Shown in pieces: positions 33,986 through 44,224 of a stretch of 64,000 nt of DNA; position 1 is the stretch's first letter; every line of letters starts with the position of its first letter. The DNA lies in assembly GCF_029893085.1 (NCBI RefSeq), contig NZ_JARXWI010000001.1, positions 186,001-250,000 on the forward strand, read 5' to 3'. The DNA is from Parabacteroides sp. PFB2-10. GTDB lineage: Bacteria; Bacteroidota; Bacteroidia; Bacteroidales; Tannerellaceae. The notes beneath the pieces were generated by a model that was not told where the DNA came from, ran no database searches, and worked only from the letters and a program-made list of their open reading frames with translations. A program made the translations under genes and the position numbers.

Positions 33986-36900
33986 TTATTTTTTAATCAC
34001 TTTATAGGTGGCCGGCTGATTGTTGATCGTTATCCTTACGATGAACATGCCGCTGACCTGATTGTCGGCAAGCCATACGAGATGGTGTTCGCCCGGTGAA
34101 AACGCCTGTTTTGGCCAGGCATGCACCTTCTGTCCGGTCAGATTATAGATCGCCATTTCCACATCCGATGGTTCGTCTATTCGCAATACGATGTTCAGCT
34201 GATCTTCAAACGGATTCGGATAGAGCGTTGCCTGCTGGTCGGTCGCGAAGCTCAAAGCCAGCGGTTCCCGGATCGTCCCTATACTTCTGTCCTTGCCGTA
34301 GTCGAACAGTGGACTATAGGTGCGGGCGATAACTTTGCCGTTGCGCTCGAGGGCGAAGAAGATAGGACTGCTTTCATCGCCCGGAATCGTCAGGAAGAAC
34401 AGATCGTCGTCCAATACCGCAGAGCGGGAACGGTCGTTGCCATCGATGAACGCTACCAGTTTGTCGCCAGGCATTGCCTCGGCACCCCCTACAATACGGG
34501 CTACGACAGTCATATTATCGGCATAGCGGTATTCCTCGTCCGTAGCCGAACGCAATTGGCTGAGCGAACCGGCATTGCGCGGATAGCGGAACGAATGGTC
34601 GGAACTGTGTTCCCGGTAAAGCATATATCCTTTTCCGGATTCCATATACGACAGGCTACCGATCCAACCGATATTGCCGGCATACATGGCAAAGCTGTTC
34701 TGCGATTTGACAATATCGTTCTCCCGCGCGTCATAATCCGCCAGGGCTTCGTTGACCGACATATTCACCGTAGGCAGGTAGCTGATGTAATTCCAGCGAT
34801 TTCCCCGGATAGTGATCGGAGTCTTCGTCACGTCGACAGGCGAGCCGAGCAGGGAAATTGTCCGCGTTTTCTCTGTTTTAAGATTATACATGGTCATGTT
34901 GGTGAACCCGCCATTATCGGATATATCGCCGATCCATCCTTCGTTTTGCGTGAATATATCGAAGCCAATCTCTTCCTGTTTCACCAGGTCGGACGAGGTC
35001 CAGCCTTTGCGTGTCAATAGGTTATTCACGTTGGCCATCGATTCGCTCTGTACGTTGAATGAGATCCAGTTCCAGCCCCTGTTGAGCGTTATATTCTGGT
35101 AGAGCATATTCTCTCCATCAATGATCACCGGAGTGCGTGGTGAGCCGTATATCTTATCGTTTCTGAAGGCGATCGGTGTATCCGGCACACCGAGGTAGAT
35201 CTGCCCGGTGCTTGCATCCCACATACGGAATTCAACAGCTTCGTGTTGCACCTCGTTGGAATAGATGCTGATAAAGGCATACCACATATCCAGTTCATCT
35301 AAGTAGACCGAGTTGGCCACCCCGACACATTCCCCGTCGATAAAGGCCGCCAGCATGTCGTCTTTGTCGGAAGAGAAGATGTTGTTGAAACGCATCTTGC
35401 CATAGAGAGCCATATTATACTTGAAGTCGGCCGGGTCAACGCTCCAGTCGGGTTTCTCGCCCATCACACGGATGGTCACCGGAAGCGGAGTGGTTACATT
35501 GTTTTCGCTACGCAGGTAGATCACTTCATCGTAGGTTCCGACGTTCAGTCCCTGAGCAATTGTGAAGGTGATGGGCTGTTCGGTTTTCGGATCGATCGTT
35601 CCTTCGGATGGTTTCGCTTTCATCCAGGTCGGTAGATTCTCGATCGTATAGCGCTCGACCGAACCGCTTGAGTTGGCAATCCGTGCGGTGAATTCCAATG
35701 GTTCGAACTCGTTTATGACAAACACCAGTTCTTTTTCCGTCCAATGGAGCTGGCTGCGGTTGACAAAGACCGTCCAACTGATGGGCGAATTCATTTTATT
35801 CCCGTTCAGGTCGCGTATGGCAAGATTATCGAGGCTGAAGGTGAGCGTTGTTCTCTCAAAGTCTTCCCAACGGGTGGTTGCCGGATTCGGATACAGAATA
35901 AGCGCGTCTTTGTTGACAACGGTCAGGAAGTCCAGTTTGAGCTCATTGCGCAAAGGCTTGATAGGTGCGGACTCAATGGAAGAGACATTGCCGGTAGCCT
36001 GAGCTTCGCCGGCGGATGAATTCACTTTTCTGTCTTCTAATGTGAAATGATTCTCATAGCCGACCTGCCCTAATACCAGTTTCTCAAAAGGATAATAGGC
36101 CAGGAGCCCGATCTCGGTTCCATCCATCATGACATTGTTGTTGTAGTCTACCAGTTTCTCATCTTTATAGAGCGACCACAAACGGAACTCATCGATCTGT
36201 CCTTTGAAGTGCATATCGACCACTTCGCCGCCGATCGACCGGTAGCGCCGCGCGCCAAGCACCATGGAGGCATCGTCGATGCTACCCAGCTCAGTTGCAT
36301 CAAAGTAGGTAGCCAATACCCCGTCGATATAGATCTGCGCCCTGCCGGCTATACGTTTCACGGAAACAGCCAGGTGATGCCAGTTGTTGTCGAGCAGGTT
36401 CTTATTGTTCACGGTGAATGGTCTCCGCTTATTCTTAAAGGTAAGCACTCCGTTTTCAAAGCCTAAGAAGAATAGCCTGTCGGATGGCTGCAGATTATTC
36501 GGATCATCGTCCCAATCACCCGAATCTCCTCTTCCGTTGGAAACAAGAGCAGCGTTCTGCTGACCCGGTTCGCCTTTGAACCAGAATTCGATCGTATAAT
36601 CCATTTCCGGCGTGATGATAGCAGCGCCTGTATTGATCGTCACATAGTTGGTGCCATCGAGGGCAATCGATTTGCCTGCCGGTGTATTCCAAGCGGCTTC
36701 TACAAAGGCGTTCGCTCCTCTGACCTTTTCCAATGCCAATTTGCCTTTTCCTTCATCCATCGGGTAATAAGCGAGCAAGCCGCTTTCCGCACCGGAGAAG
36801 CTGATGTGGGCATTGGTCTGCAGACGCGTATCATTGAATACGCGATCCCATATACGCAATTCGTGCATCTTGCCTTTGAAATAGTTGCCGCCCTGTTTCA

Positions 36901-39900
36901 TGCTGCGCCCGACTTCAAATATGCCCATGCCAGCATAGGCTTCCGAAGCCTGCGTGTTGATCACATTTGTCCAGTTGTGATACACGTCTAAATTGCCGGT
37001 AGCTGCCTGATAGGTGACAGCGATATGTTCCCACATACCCGTCTCTTTTTTCAGGTCGGACTGGCTGAGGTATGTCTGATTGCCTATCCGTACCTCCAGC
37101 TTTTCGGAAGCGAGCAGGCTGATCTCGAATGAATTATTCTGGTCTCCATGACTGAAGAGGGTACCGTTTTGCGTGCCGTCGCGGTATATCCACATCTCAA
37201 TGGTAAGGTCTTTCCCGGTCAGGTTGCGAGTCGCCTCCGTATAGAGGTAATCGTTTATGCCATCGAACTCAATGGATACATCGTGTCCAAGGGTGGTACC
37301 GCTTTGAATGCCTTTCACACTATAGTTGGTTGGGTTGATATATCCTTCAATAATCTCTTCGTTGAATGTCAGTTTCACTTCATCATTCGGATCCAATACC
37401 CCGTCGGCAGGCTGTATGCTGCCAAACAAGCTCGGACGGCGGGTGTCTTTGATGCCGCTGTGAATAGCCGACACCGTCGGTATGTATTGATTGCCTCGGC
37501 GGCATACGCTTACCGCCGCAAGATCATATCGTTGATCTACCAATCCGTCCACCACAAACTTTCCACTGATACTTCCTCCCGAGAAAACGTACTTCTCTGA
37601 GTTTGAGCCTGAACTCACAGCTTCTTTGTAAGAAGCACTGTCGGGGAAGAACTCCATCACCGTAGTCCATTCTTTATCGCTCTCAGAAGAGAGTTTATAC
37701 TGGAACTCTATATGATGGAAGTTCTCAAAGTTCACGTCATACTGGTCAATCGTAATCGGCAGGTAGTATCTATCCGTTCCATCGATAGTTTCCGTCGGAG
37801 ATTCCGTATTGACCACCCAGTTATTCCGGGGAGAATTGATCTCTACATAGGAACAGGAGGTTACGAAGTGAACCGAGAAAGTAGCTCGGTCGTTGTTCTT
37901 ACTGTCGCATTGCGATTCCCATGACAAAACAAGGTTTTCATACTCATTTACGGCGCCTTTCCCTACTTCAAGCGTTTTTGTCAGCGTCTCTCGCGATTTG
38001 ACAAAGAATGCCCGTCCGTTACCCAACGGGGTTCCGTCGATAAACAGCTGCGCTCCGTGCGGATTGCTTTCCTCGACTAATCTCAACACATACCATCCGT
38101 CATTTTCCGTTTCCGATTCATTTTTCAGTTCCAGGGTAAACACAGCCTTGCGTGTTTCCGGTACATCCGTAATAAGGGAAACGGGCATAGACATTTTCGG
38201 AACTTCAATACGGGCGGTCGACTGCCCGATAGCGGTACCCGGTTCGTGGTATTTTGTTATATATTGCGGTTCATAAGGGCATGAAGTGGCTCCTCCCTTA
38301 AGGGCAAAGACATATCCGCCAATAGATGAGGCTAATTTCTCCTGTACAAATTCTTCTTTTATCTTATCCGCATCGCTGCCACTCCCATACGATGATCGGT
38401 AGCGCTCTTCCCATATTGCTTCCAGTTCTTTCCGATTATTTACTTCGGCTACATCTACACTGATGTAATCGCTGCTTTCGCTTTCCGCCAAAACAAATCC
38501 CGTTTTAGTGCTATTTGCCTCCGCAGTCTCATCTCCAAATGTTTGTGCTACGTTTGCTGCTATATCGATCTTGGCAACATATCCGCTTCCTCCAAATTGG
38601 AAACCCGTAGCAAAAGCCATCTCTGTTCCCAGCGTGATGCTATAAGAATAGGTATTCTTGTCTACATATTCAAAGACTTTGTTGAATTCAAGCTGCGATC
38701 CGGCATGTATCGAATAGTTCGTTACATTCTTGCTCTTTTTAAGCGCTTCTATTTTATCTTTTTCATTGTCAGCCATCGCTTTCTTCCATAAACGAATACT
38801 TTCATTGTACATCTTTACGGAATCAATCCCGTTATCGCGGTCGTGTGAGAGGAATAAGTAATATGCATCTTCCCCATAGTTTTCATGATCAGAATTAACC
38901 AGCGAATGATAGACTTGCACACGGTTTGCTATGGCGTATTGTGCCGCTTCAGTAGCATTGCTAAAATCATTCCTCAAAAGCGATCTTTTTACACGTTCCA
39001 ACTCTGGAATCATCACCTCTTCCAAAAAAACTTGCGGATAGATGAAATTGGTCGCATAAGTTTGTCCGAGTGCAACTCCTTTAGTGTTTACCAAGCGGTA
39101 TTTATTGTCGTTACTACTCATGAGTAGTGTATATTCTGCACTATATTTCTGATAAATAGAATCAGGGACAATCGTAATATTTTCAGACGATCCGTAATTG
39201 ATATTGACTGATTTACCAATATAAAGGTCACCATCCGCTCCGACAAAGTCGGATTCTGCGCTTGTTTGGATAAGGGTGGTGTAGGTGGTAGTCTCCGTTG
39301 TACTAAAGTCTCCTTCAAAGGTGAAATTCTCATAACCAGAGATGGTGTTCTCTAAGATGACTTCTGTGCTAACAGCCCCTCCTCCACCGACACCTGTCCA
39401 CGTAATTGTCTTAACACCCAGGTTCTTGTACCCTCCGATTTGTATTTGCTCCTCTGCATGTGTTTTATAGGAGGTAGTCTTAGCTGTGGTATATCCTTTT
39501 TCCAGATATGCATAGCTATTTGATCCCGGTGGATCACGCAATACAAAATCAATAATATCCGGTCCCTTTGTAACAAAACGTGTTCCATTGGCCACACCTC
39601 CAATAATAATCGCACTTATTCCTTTTCCATCCTCCCAGGGGATCTCTTTACTGCCGATAGAAACGGAAGCCTGCAAGGTTTTAATGCCGGATCCCAAATC
39701 CGGATTTCCGGCCATAAAAGAGTAGTAAGCTATCCCTGTAGAGTCAATTTTCACCTGATTCGCCGCTTCTGTAGGGGCGCCTTTTTCTGTAAGGTTATTA
39801 GTGAATTTCAGTATCCCATCCTGGGAAGGAACCCTGTCTTCCCTTTGTTTTACTTCATTTATATTATAATAATCATACTGCTCAAAAACACTTGCCTGCA

Positions 39901-42900
39901 GATGATAGGTGACTGCTTTTACATATACAGGAAATCCGAATAGATACCCCTCATCATACACCGCCACATCCTGATAGCTATTGCCTTCCATATTTACCTG
40001 AATCCTGCTTTCTCCAAAGTGATCCAGTGCCTGTTTGTGTTTGGTCTCAATAATCTCAATAATCGGATCGACCCGTTTGATGATCTGATGCGCGTAATTG
40101 TATCGGACGGTATCGGGTGTAAGCTCTAAGCTGTCCGCATACTCCCGTAGCGAATATTCCTCAAAAAACGCATTTGTTAAATCCATTTCTATGGCATTTT
40201 CATGGAGACTTCCGTGTCCTGTCACGCTGGTGTTTCGTATAGAGAACTTCTCCGGTATCAGGTCAACCATAAATTCTCCCGTCTCCTTATCCGGATTTAT
40301 TGTTATCATGCTTGCTCCAAAAGAGACTTCTGTCTTCTTCGGTTCCTTGCCTGCTTCTTGATCCAGTTTCCCGACGGGATGTGTATTGACTATTGTAGAG
40401 TCTTTTCCAAGTACAAGCCGTTTCTGGTCGTTTATATATTTCATTTCTATCTTGATGACCTCTCCCAGATTATTGGTCGACAGGGAGTGCCCTAACGGAT
40501 AGGCTTCCTGTACAGGGCCGCCGGCTACCCGACCGACCACTCTGACCCGGGTCGAGTCATAAATAGCCTCTTGCAAGATAATATCTCTGTCGTAAAGCAC
40601 ATCCGTTCCGTCGATATTGGTGATCTTTCCCTCTTTTTCAAAGACATGGTTTGTTTTCACGGCTTTTACTTCGTGTTCACCCGCCGGCACCCGGATATTG
40701 AAGTATCCGTCACTCTTCGACTTCAGGAGATTACCTTTGCCATCATTGGCCGGGTTGCCATCGATATAGAACATCACATCCTGTACAGGGATATCCGTAT
40801 TGCTGTAATAAACATAACCGGAAACAGAGAAAGAGTACGTATCCTCAAAGTGGACATTAAAACTGTTCTGGTCCGAAGATATTTTGCGTGTCTCGTAAGT
40901 TGGCTTAAAGGTATGCGTCTTCAGCCGCGGTGTGATGGTGTACGTGGTACCGTTTCCGGTGTACGGAATTCCGTTTACCATATAGCTCCCCTGTTCATTG
41001 GTAACCCCTTTCAACGCCAGTTGCGCCGAGGTGGGGATCCTTTCCGAGTGCCTGGCTCCGTAAATAACACCATGATTGGCATGATAGCTATCCCCGTCAT
41101 GGAAAGAGATATCGTAGAAAGCGTCTGTAATGGCCTCGTCAAACCGGTAATAAGCCAGCAACCCTCTTTCATCTCCTTCCAACAGGCGGGTATAATCCCT
41201 GGCTATCTGTGCGGAGTCGAGCGCCACTTTCCACATTCTCACCTCTTCTATATTCCCCTTGAAGCGTCTCCCTTTGTTTTTGTCGGCCAGCAGATAGAAA
41301 TCGGGTGGAATCGTATTGGGTATAGCCACATCGGTTACGGTGGCCAACAGCGAGTCTTTTTCAAACAACAGTACCCTTCCGCTGTTGTGTACGAAAGTAA
41401 AATGGGTAAAGATATCTGTCTTTTCGCTGAAATCGAATGCGTGGCTCAGGGTGTTATCTCCCACCTTAAAGAAAAGCTCACCCGCCTCGTTAAAACCAAT
41501 GGTATATCGTTCCCCATTATCAAACAGGATTTGATTTTTGGGTTCCGCATCATCCGGACGGATCCATGCCTGGAAACTAAAGTCTGTGTTGAAAATGGAG
41601 TTATTCATGCGCGGCACATGTAAATAACTCCCCTCCCTTCCGTCGGAATAGATACTGGTACCCAGGCTCAGATACTCCGAGGTGAGCAGGATGTCGACAC
41701 CCGGAACCGCCTGCCCGTTCTCAAAACTCACCTGTCCATAGATCGAACCTGTCGGGCTTCTGAACCCGATACTGACCAAGGTATCTTTGGAGGTGTAGAT
41801 ATTACCGCTACAGTTGGTGATTCCGTAGACCTTGTAGTTGTAATAGACCCCGGCAGACCCCGTTTTGTCTTCATATAAATAGAGTCCATCGGCTACATCT
41901 CCAATCTTCGCATCGAGTTGTACCTCTTCTCCACCGCCATAACGGACACGCTTAATCACATAATTATCAAAGACACCCTCTGCCTTCCATTGTAATGTTA
42001 CCCGGTCGGGGAAATATCCCTTGGAGACAACGAGATCGGATATGGTTCCCACTTCGTATGGTGTCACCGTTTCTGTGCGGATGGGTATTTCTTGTGCGTA
42101 AGAGCTGTTACCCGGAGCAATAAATACATCATAGGAATAATCATTACACATTTGCACCATTTCATCGAGGTATTCCCCTTTCAAAAATTGCCTTTGGGTC
42201 AATTCTATATCCGTCGTGCCTGAGCGTGTCATTTTTCGTAAGATCAGTTTGGATCCTTTCGACCAGATACCGGGCTCCTCCTTCCATGTGACAAGGATTG
42301 ATTTTCCATCGTCGCCCAAAGTTGCTGCGGCTGATACAATAGAGGTATGATTCGTGGCAAGAGTCAACGTCCGTTCTTGCGCATACCTCCACTGCCAGAT
42401 ATCCGCTGTATGCGTTCGTCGGATCCGATAATAATATTCCCCCGTCTGAGGAAATTGCCCAATGGTATCCTGTAGGCTGTACTTATCTACCGTTTCATTA
42501 AAATCAATTAGGCCTACCTGTGTGGAGGACTCAAAAGATTCATCTTCGGCTCTTTCTATCTCAAACTGGTCACCTTTGATATAGTCTCGCCCTGCGCTTA
42601 CTGGGGTTGACGCTAAAGACCAGCTCACATTCACTATACTCTTTTCGCGATCATATTCTAACGTAAATTCTTCCGGATGATGATAAATCTGAGCAGGTAT
42701 CTTAAAAGACTCCCAATAAGAGCCATCAGGGGCAGGCGCCCAGGCATATGGCTCACTGGGACGGAATGAGACAGAAAAAATCTGATCTGCCACGGTATCA
42801 CACGGGATATAGAAGGGATTTCCATTTCCCATAGGTGTCTCGTTCGCATAGTTTACTAAAAAAGAAGTATTTCCAACAATAGGATTTTGCGGGTAGTTAT

Positions 42901-43684
42901 ATACCACTTTCGTATACCCCGGCCTCTCTGGGTCAAGAGTACATTCAAACGTCGGTGTAGGAATCGTGGGGAAGGTAAGATTCCCTAAAGGATAAGTTCT
43001 TGTCTCTTTGGAATCGCTTGTTTTCATAGTTACATATATTCCACACACATCATTCATCCGGTTTCTGGAGTAGTACCAACGGATAACACCAAAAGTGATC
43101 TGGCGAGGACCGTTACCTGTTATCGAAGCCTCATAGTTATATATTCTACCCTCTGTATTTGGATTTAAAGGGTATGCATAACGCCCAGTAACATCCATCG
43201 CATAGACTTTTTCATAATCATCATGCCCCTGGGGATACCACCACCGTTGCCCCCCCTTACCATCCACTTCATGATCTTTGTCTTCAGCATACATGGTACA
43301 AATTGGATAATTCCCTGCTGCTTTGCTACTGGTGAAGTAGAGTGTTCCGGATTCAAGGCGATGGTCAGGTGTATTCCCTTTATTGTGATAATAGGGAATA
43401 AATATATCGATAAAACCTTTTCCCATATCGTGATGACTAATCCATGGTTTCAGATCACTTAAATTGCAATTTTCATTCCAAAATGTGCCATGCACCACAT
43501 TATAGGGGACATAAAAGGAAGTCTGCGCCTTCACCGCCTGTCCCGTTAGCAGTAGCAGTAAGATGAGGCATACTGTTTTTGCCGCGTTGCGGCTCTTTCT
43601 TTTTTCCTCTTTGAGAAAATGGCGGATGGCTGAAGAAAGCCATGCCCCCTTTGTTTTTTTGAGGTTTGGGTAGAGTGTTTTCAT
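33986..43684 (-). CDS. Giant LamG-containing T9SS surface protein (3232 aa)
   Basis: A very large secreted protein. The N-terminus is an extended signal: ~33 charged residues, then CLILLLLLTGQAVKA. Segments in order: a unique domain (~55-330); Fn3-like beta sandwiches (~340-640); a carboxypeptidase-regulatory-like stretch (~645-675); LamG/concanavalin-like domain 1 (~680-855, ending LLAYYRFDEA); a second regulatory-like domain (~955-1000); a long region without recognised domains (~1000-2100); LamG 2 (~2128-2290) and 3 (~2335-2525), each ending LLAYYP-type; BACON/Ig-like strands; the AFIDGECVGVA domain (~2765-2860); a partial second copy (~3071-3130); and a T9SS type A sorting domain (~3142-3232: LYPNPFEDQLNI, YNLTGQKV, GMFIVRI, KVIKK). 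LamG domains usually bind glycans or proteins, so it is probably an adhesin. It is in an operon with the small lipoprotein downstream. Confidence 0.88.
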   Translation of the reverse strand: MKTLYPNLKKTKGAWLSSAIRHFLKEEKRKSRNAAKTVCLILLLLLTGQAVKAQTSFYVPYNVVHGTFWNENCNLSDLKPWISHHDMGKGFIDIFIPYYHNKGNTPDHRLESGTLYFTSSKAAGNYPICTMYAEDKDHEVDGKGGQRWWYPQGHDDYEKVYAMDVTGRYAYPLNPNTEGRIYNYEASITGNGPRQITFGVIRWYYSRNRMNDVCGIYVTMKTSDSKETRTYPLGNLTFPTIPTPTFECTLDPERPGYTKVVYNYPQNPIVGNTSFLVNYANETPMGNGNPFYIPCDTVADQIFSVSFRPSEPYAWAPAPDGSYWESFKIPAQIYHHPEEFTLEYDREKSIVNVSWSLASTPVSAGRDYIKGDQFEIERAEDESFESSTQVGLIDFNETVDKYSLQDTIGQFPQTGEYYYRIRRTHTADIWQWRYAQERTLTLATNHTSIVSAAATLGDDGKSILVTWKEEPGIWSKGSKLILRKMTRSGTTDIELTQRQFLKGEYLDEMVQMCNDYSYDVFIAPGNSSYAQEIPIRTETVTPYEVGTISDLVVSKGYFPDRVTLQWKAEGVFDNYVIKRVRYGGGEEVQLDAKIGDVADGLYLYEDKTGSAGVYYNYKVYGITNCSGNIYTSKDTLVSIGFRSPTGSIYGQVSFENGQAVPGVDILLTSEYLSLGTSIYSDGREGSYLHVPRMNNSIFNTDFSFQAWIRPDDAEPKNQILFDNGERYTIGFNEAGELFFKVGDNTLSHAFDFSEKTDIFTHFTFVHNSGRVLLFEKDSLLATVTDVAIPNTIPPDFYLLADKNKGRRFKGNIEEVRMWKVALDSAQIARDYTRLLEGDERGLLAYYRFDEAITDAFYDISFHDGDSYHANHGVIYGARHSERIPTSAQLALKGVTNEQGSYMVNGIPYTGNGTTYTITPRLKTHTFKPTYETRKISSDQNSFNVHFEDTYSFSVSGYVYYSNTDIPVQDVMFYIDGNPANDGKGNLLKSKSDGYFNIRVPAGEHEVKAVKTNHVFEKEGKITNIDGTDVLYDRDIILQEAIYDSTRVRVVGRVAGGPVQEAYPLGHSLSTNNLGEVIKIEMKYINDQKRLVLGKDSTIVNTHPVGKLDQEAGKEPKKTEVSFGASMITINPDKETGEFMVDLIPEKFSIRNTSVTGHGSLHENAIEMDLTNAFFEEYSLREYADSLELTPDTVRYNYAHQIIKRVDPIIEIIETKHKQALDHFGESRIQVNMEGNSYQDVAVYDEGYLFGFPVYVKAVTYHLQASVFEQYDYYNINEVKQREDRVPSQDGILKFTNNLTEKGAPTEAANQVKIDSTGIAYYSFMAGNPDLGSGIKTLQASVSIGSKEIPWEDGKGISAIIIGGVANGTRFVTKGPDIIDFVLRDPPGSNSYAYLEKGYTTAKTTSYKTHAEEQIQIGGYKNLGVKTITWTGVGGGGAVSTEVILENTISGYENFTFEGDFSTTETTTYTTLIQTSAESDFVGADGDLYIGKSVNINYGSSENITIVPDSIYQKYSAEYTLLMSSNDNKYRLVNTKGVALGQTYATNFIYPQVFLEEVMIPELERVKRSLLRNDFSNATEAAQYAIANRVQVYHSLVNSDHENYGEDAYYLFLSHDRDNGIDSVKMYNESIRLWKKAMADNEKDKIEALKKSKNVTNYSIHAGSQLEFNKVFEYVDKNTYSYSITLGTEMAFATGFQFGGSGYVAKIDIAANVAQTFGDETAEANSTKTGFVLAESESSDYISVDVAEVNNRKELEAIWEERYRSSYGSGSDADKIKEEFVQEKLASSIGGYVFALKGGATSCPYEPQYITKYHEPGTAIGQSTARIEVPKMSMPVSLITDVPETRKAVFTLELKNESETENDGWYVLRLVEESNPHGAQLFIDGTPLGNGRAFFVKSRETLTKTLEVGKGAVNEYENLVLSWESQCDSKNNDRATFSVHFVTSCSYVEINSPRNNWVVNTESPTETIDGTDRYYLPITIDQYDVNFENFHHIEFQYKLSSESDKEWTTVMEFFPDSASYKEAVSSGSNSEKYVFSGGSISGKFVVDGLVDQRYDLAAVSVCRRGNQYIPTVSAIHSGIKDTRRPSLFGSIQPADGVLDPNDEVKLTFNEEIIEGYINPTNYSVKGIQSGTTLGHDVSIEFDGINDYLYTEATRNLTGKDLTIEMWIYRDGTQNGTLFSHGDQNNSFEISLLASEKLEVRIGNQTYLSQSDLKKETGMWEHIAVTYQAATGNLDVYHNWTNVINTQASEAYAGMGIFEVGRSMKQGGNYFKGKMHELRIWDRVFNDTRLQTNAHISFSGAESGLLAYYPMDEGKGKLALEKVRGANAFVEAAWNTPAGKSIALDGTNYVTINTGAAIITPEMDYTIEFWFKGEPGQQNAALVSNGRGDSGDWDDDPNNLQPSDRLFFLGFENGVLTFKNKRRPFTVNNKNLLDNNWHHLAVSVKRIAGRAQIYIDGVLATYFDATELGSIDDASMVLGARRYRSIGGEVVDMHFKGQIDEFRLWSLYKDEKLVDYNNNVMMDGTEIGLLAYYPFEKLVLGQVGYENHFTLEDRKVNSSAGEAQATGNVSSIESAPIKPLRNELKLDFLTVVNKDALILYPNPATTRWEDFERTTLTFSLDNLAIRDLNGNKMNSPISWTVFVNRSQLHWTEKELVFVINEFEPLEFTARIANSSGSVERYTIENLPTWMKAKPSEGTIDPKTEQPITFTIAQGLNVGTYDEVIYLRSENNVTTPLPVTIRVMGEKPDWSVDPADFKYNMALYGKMRFNNIFSSDKDDMLAAFIDGECVGVANSVYLDELDMWYAFISIYSNEVQHEAVEFRMWDASTGQIYLGVPDTPIAFRNDKIYGSPRTPVIIDGENMLYQNITLNRGWNWISFNVQSESMANVNNLLTRKGWTSSDLVKQEEIGFDIFTQNEGWIGDISDNGGFTNMTMYNLKTEKTRTISLLGSPVDVTKTPITIRGNRWNYISYLPTVNMSVNEALADYDARENDIVKSQNSFAMYAGNIGWIGSLSYMESGKGYMLYREHSSDHSFRYPRNAGSLSQLRSATDEEYRYADNMTVVARIVGGAEAMPGDKLVAFIDGNDRSRSAVLDDDLFFLTIPGDESSPIFFALERNGKVIARTYSPLFDYGKDRSIGTIREPLALSFATDQQATLYPNPFEDQLNIVLRIDEPSDVEMAIYNLTGQKVHAWPKQAFSPGEHHLVWLADNQVSGMFIVRITINNQPATYKVIKK

Positions 43685-43761
43685 ACGATTACTTTATTTA
43701 TGGTTATTCCTGAATCCCCGCTTTAATAGATTTTGGCGTTTAAAAATAATTACTAAAAAAT

Positions 43762-43799
43762 AAAAATTGGTTACAATTTGTGATTTGTAACCAATTTTT
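43762..43799. repeat. Perfect 15-bp hairpin upstream of giant gene
   Basis: 43762-43776 pairs perfectly with 43785-43799 (AAAATTGGTTACAA-type arms, 8-nt spacer). It occupies the position of the hairpin of element copy B but with different sequence. It lies 78 bp before the giant gene's start on the opposite strand, so it could be a regulatory hairpin or part of the element. Confidence 0.6.
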
Positions 43800-43849
43800 T
43801 CTAACAAAATGTTGTAGTGGCTAATTTGGGTTTACGAAGGGGTAAAGCA

Positions 43850-43880
43850 AATGTTTCTCCCGGGAGTTTGTGAAAAAAGT
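43850..43880 (+). repeat. Dispersed intergenic element, copy C (core only)
   Basis: It retains TGTTTCTCCCGGGAGTTTGTG (palindrome 43857-43866) and a following AAAGT, and then similarity stops. The next bases belong to a GH51 remnant. The right half present in copies A, B and D (GCGCGCAAAG block onward) is missing. Confidence 0.7.
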
Positions 43881-43882
43881 TC

Positions 43883-44122
43883 CATTGGGGCGAAAAGATC
43901 TCTACGGACTATTACAACTTTATGGGCGAAGCGGCGATGGATTTCGAAGAAAAGATAACCACTGCTGCGGCACAGATCCGTATTGCTCAATCGCTCTATC
44001 CGGAGAAAAAGCCGTTATTGCTATTGGTCGATGAGTGGGCGGCTCGGGGAAGCGACATCAAAGGCGTACTGGCCAATGCGATGTGTCTGAATTCATTCGT
44101 TCGCCACGCAAATCGCTGTTAA
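43883..44122 (+). pseudogene. GH51 alpha-L-arabinofuranosidase remnant
   Basis: An ~80-codon fragment, HWGEKISTDYYNFM then GEAAMDFEEKITTAAAQIRI...LLVDEWAARG, followed by ANAMCLNSFVRHAN and a stop. It resembles the internal nucleophile region of GH51 arabinofuranosidases (FDEW with catalytic Glu, then AQ..NSFIRHAD). Both the N-terminal part and the C-terminal beta domain are gone, and no start or promoter is associated. It abuts element copy C on the left. It is a decayed gene piece, not expected to be functional. Family call is by recalled motif. Confidence 0.65.
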
Positions 44123-44166
44123 GGTGAAGTAATTCGATTCAAAGGGAGTGATTAAAATGGAAAAAG

Positions 44167-44200
44167 AAAAGGCTGTCCAACTATTTGGACAGCCTTTTTA
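44167..44200. terminator. Bidirectional terminator (purL 3' side)
   Basis: A perfect 14-bp stem (44167-44180 with 44185-44198), loop CTAT, with As on the left and Ts on the right. It ends purL transcription on the minus strand. Confidence 0.88.
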
Positions 44201-44224
44201 TGGTTTTACGATCTGTTTGAGCGG

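Noticed and set aside
40571-41623. 350-codon open frame on the plus strand inside the giant gene
   Set aside because: It is antisense to the LamG-containing protein, has no promoter or family match, and its composition mirrors the real frame.
43922-44122. 66-codon frame as an intact small protein
   Set aside because: The same frame reads back past the ATG into more GH51-like residues and there is no promoter; it is a gene remnant.
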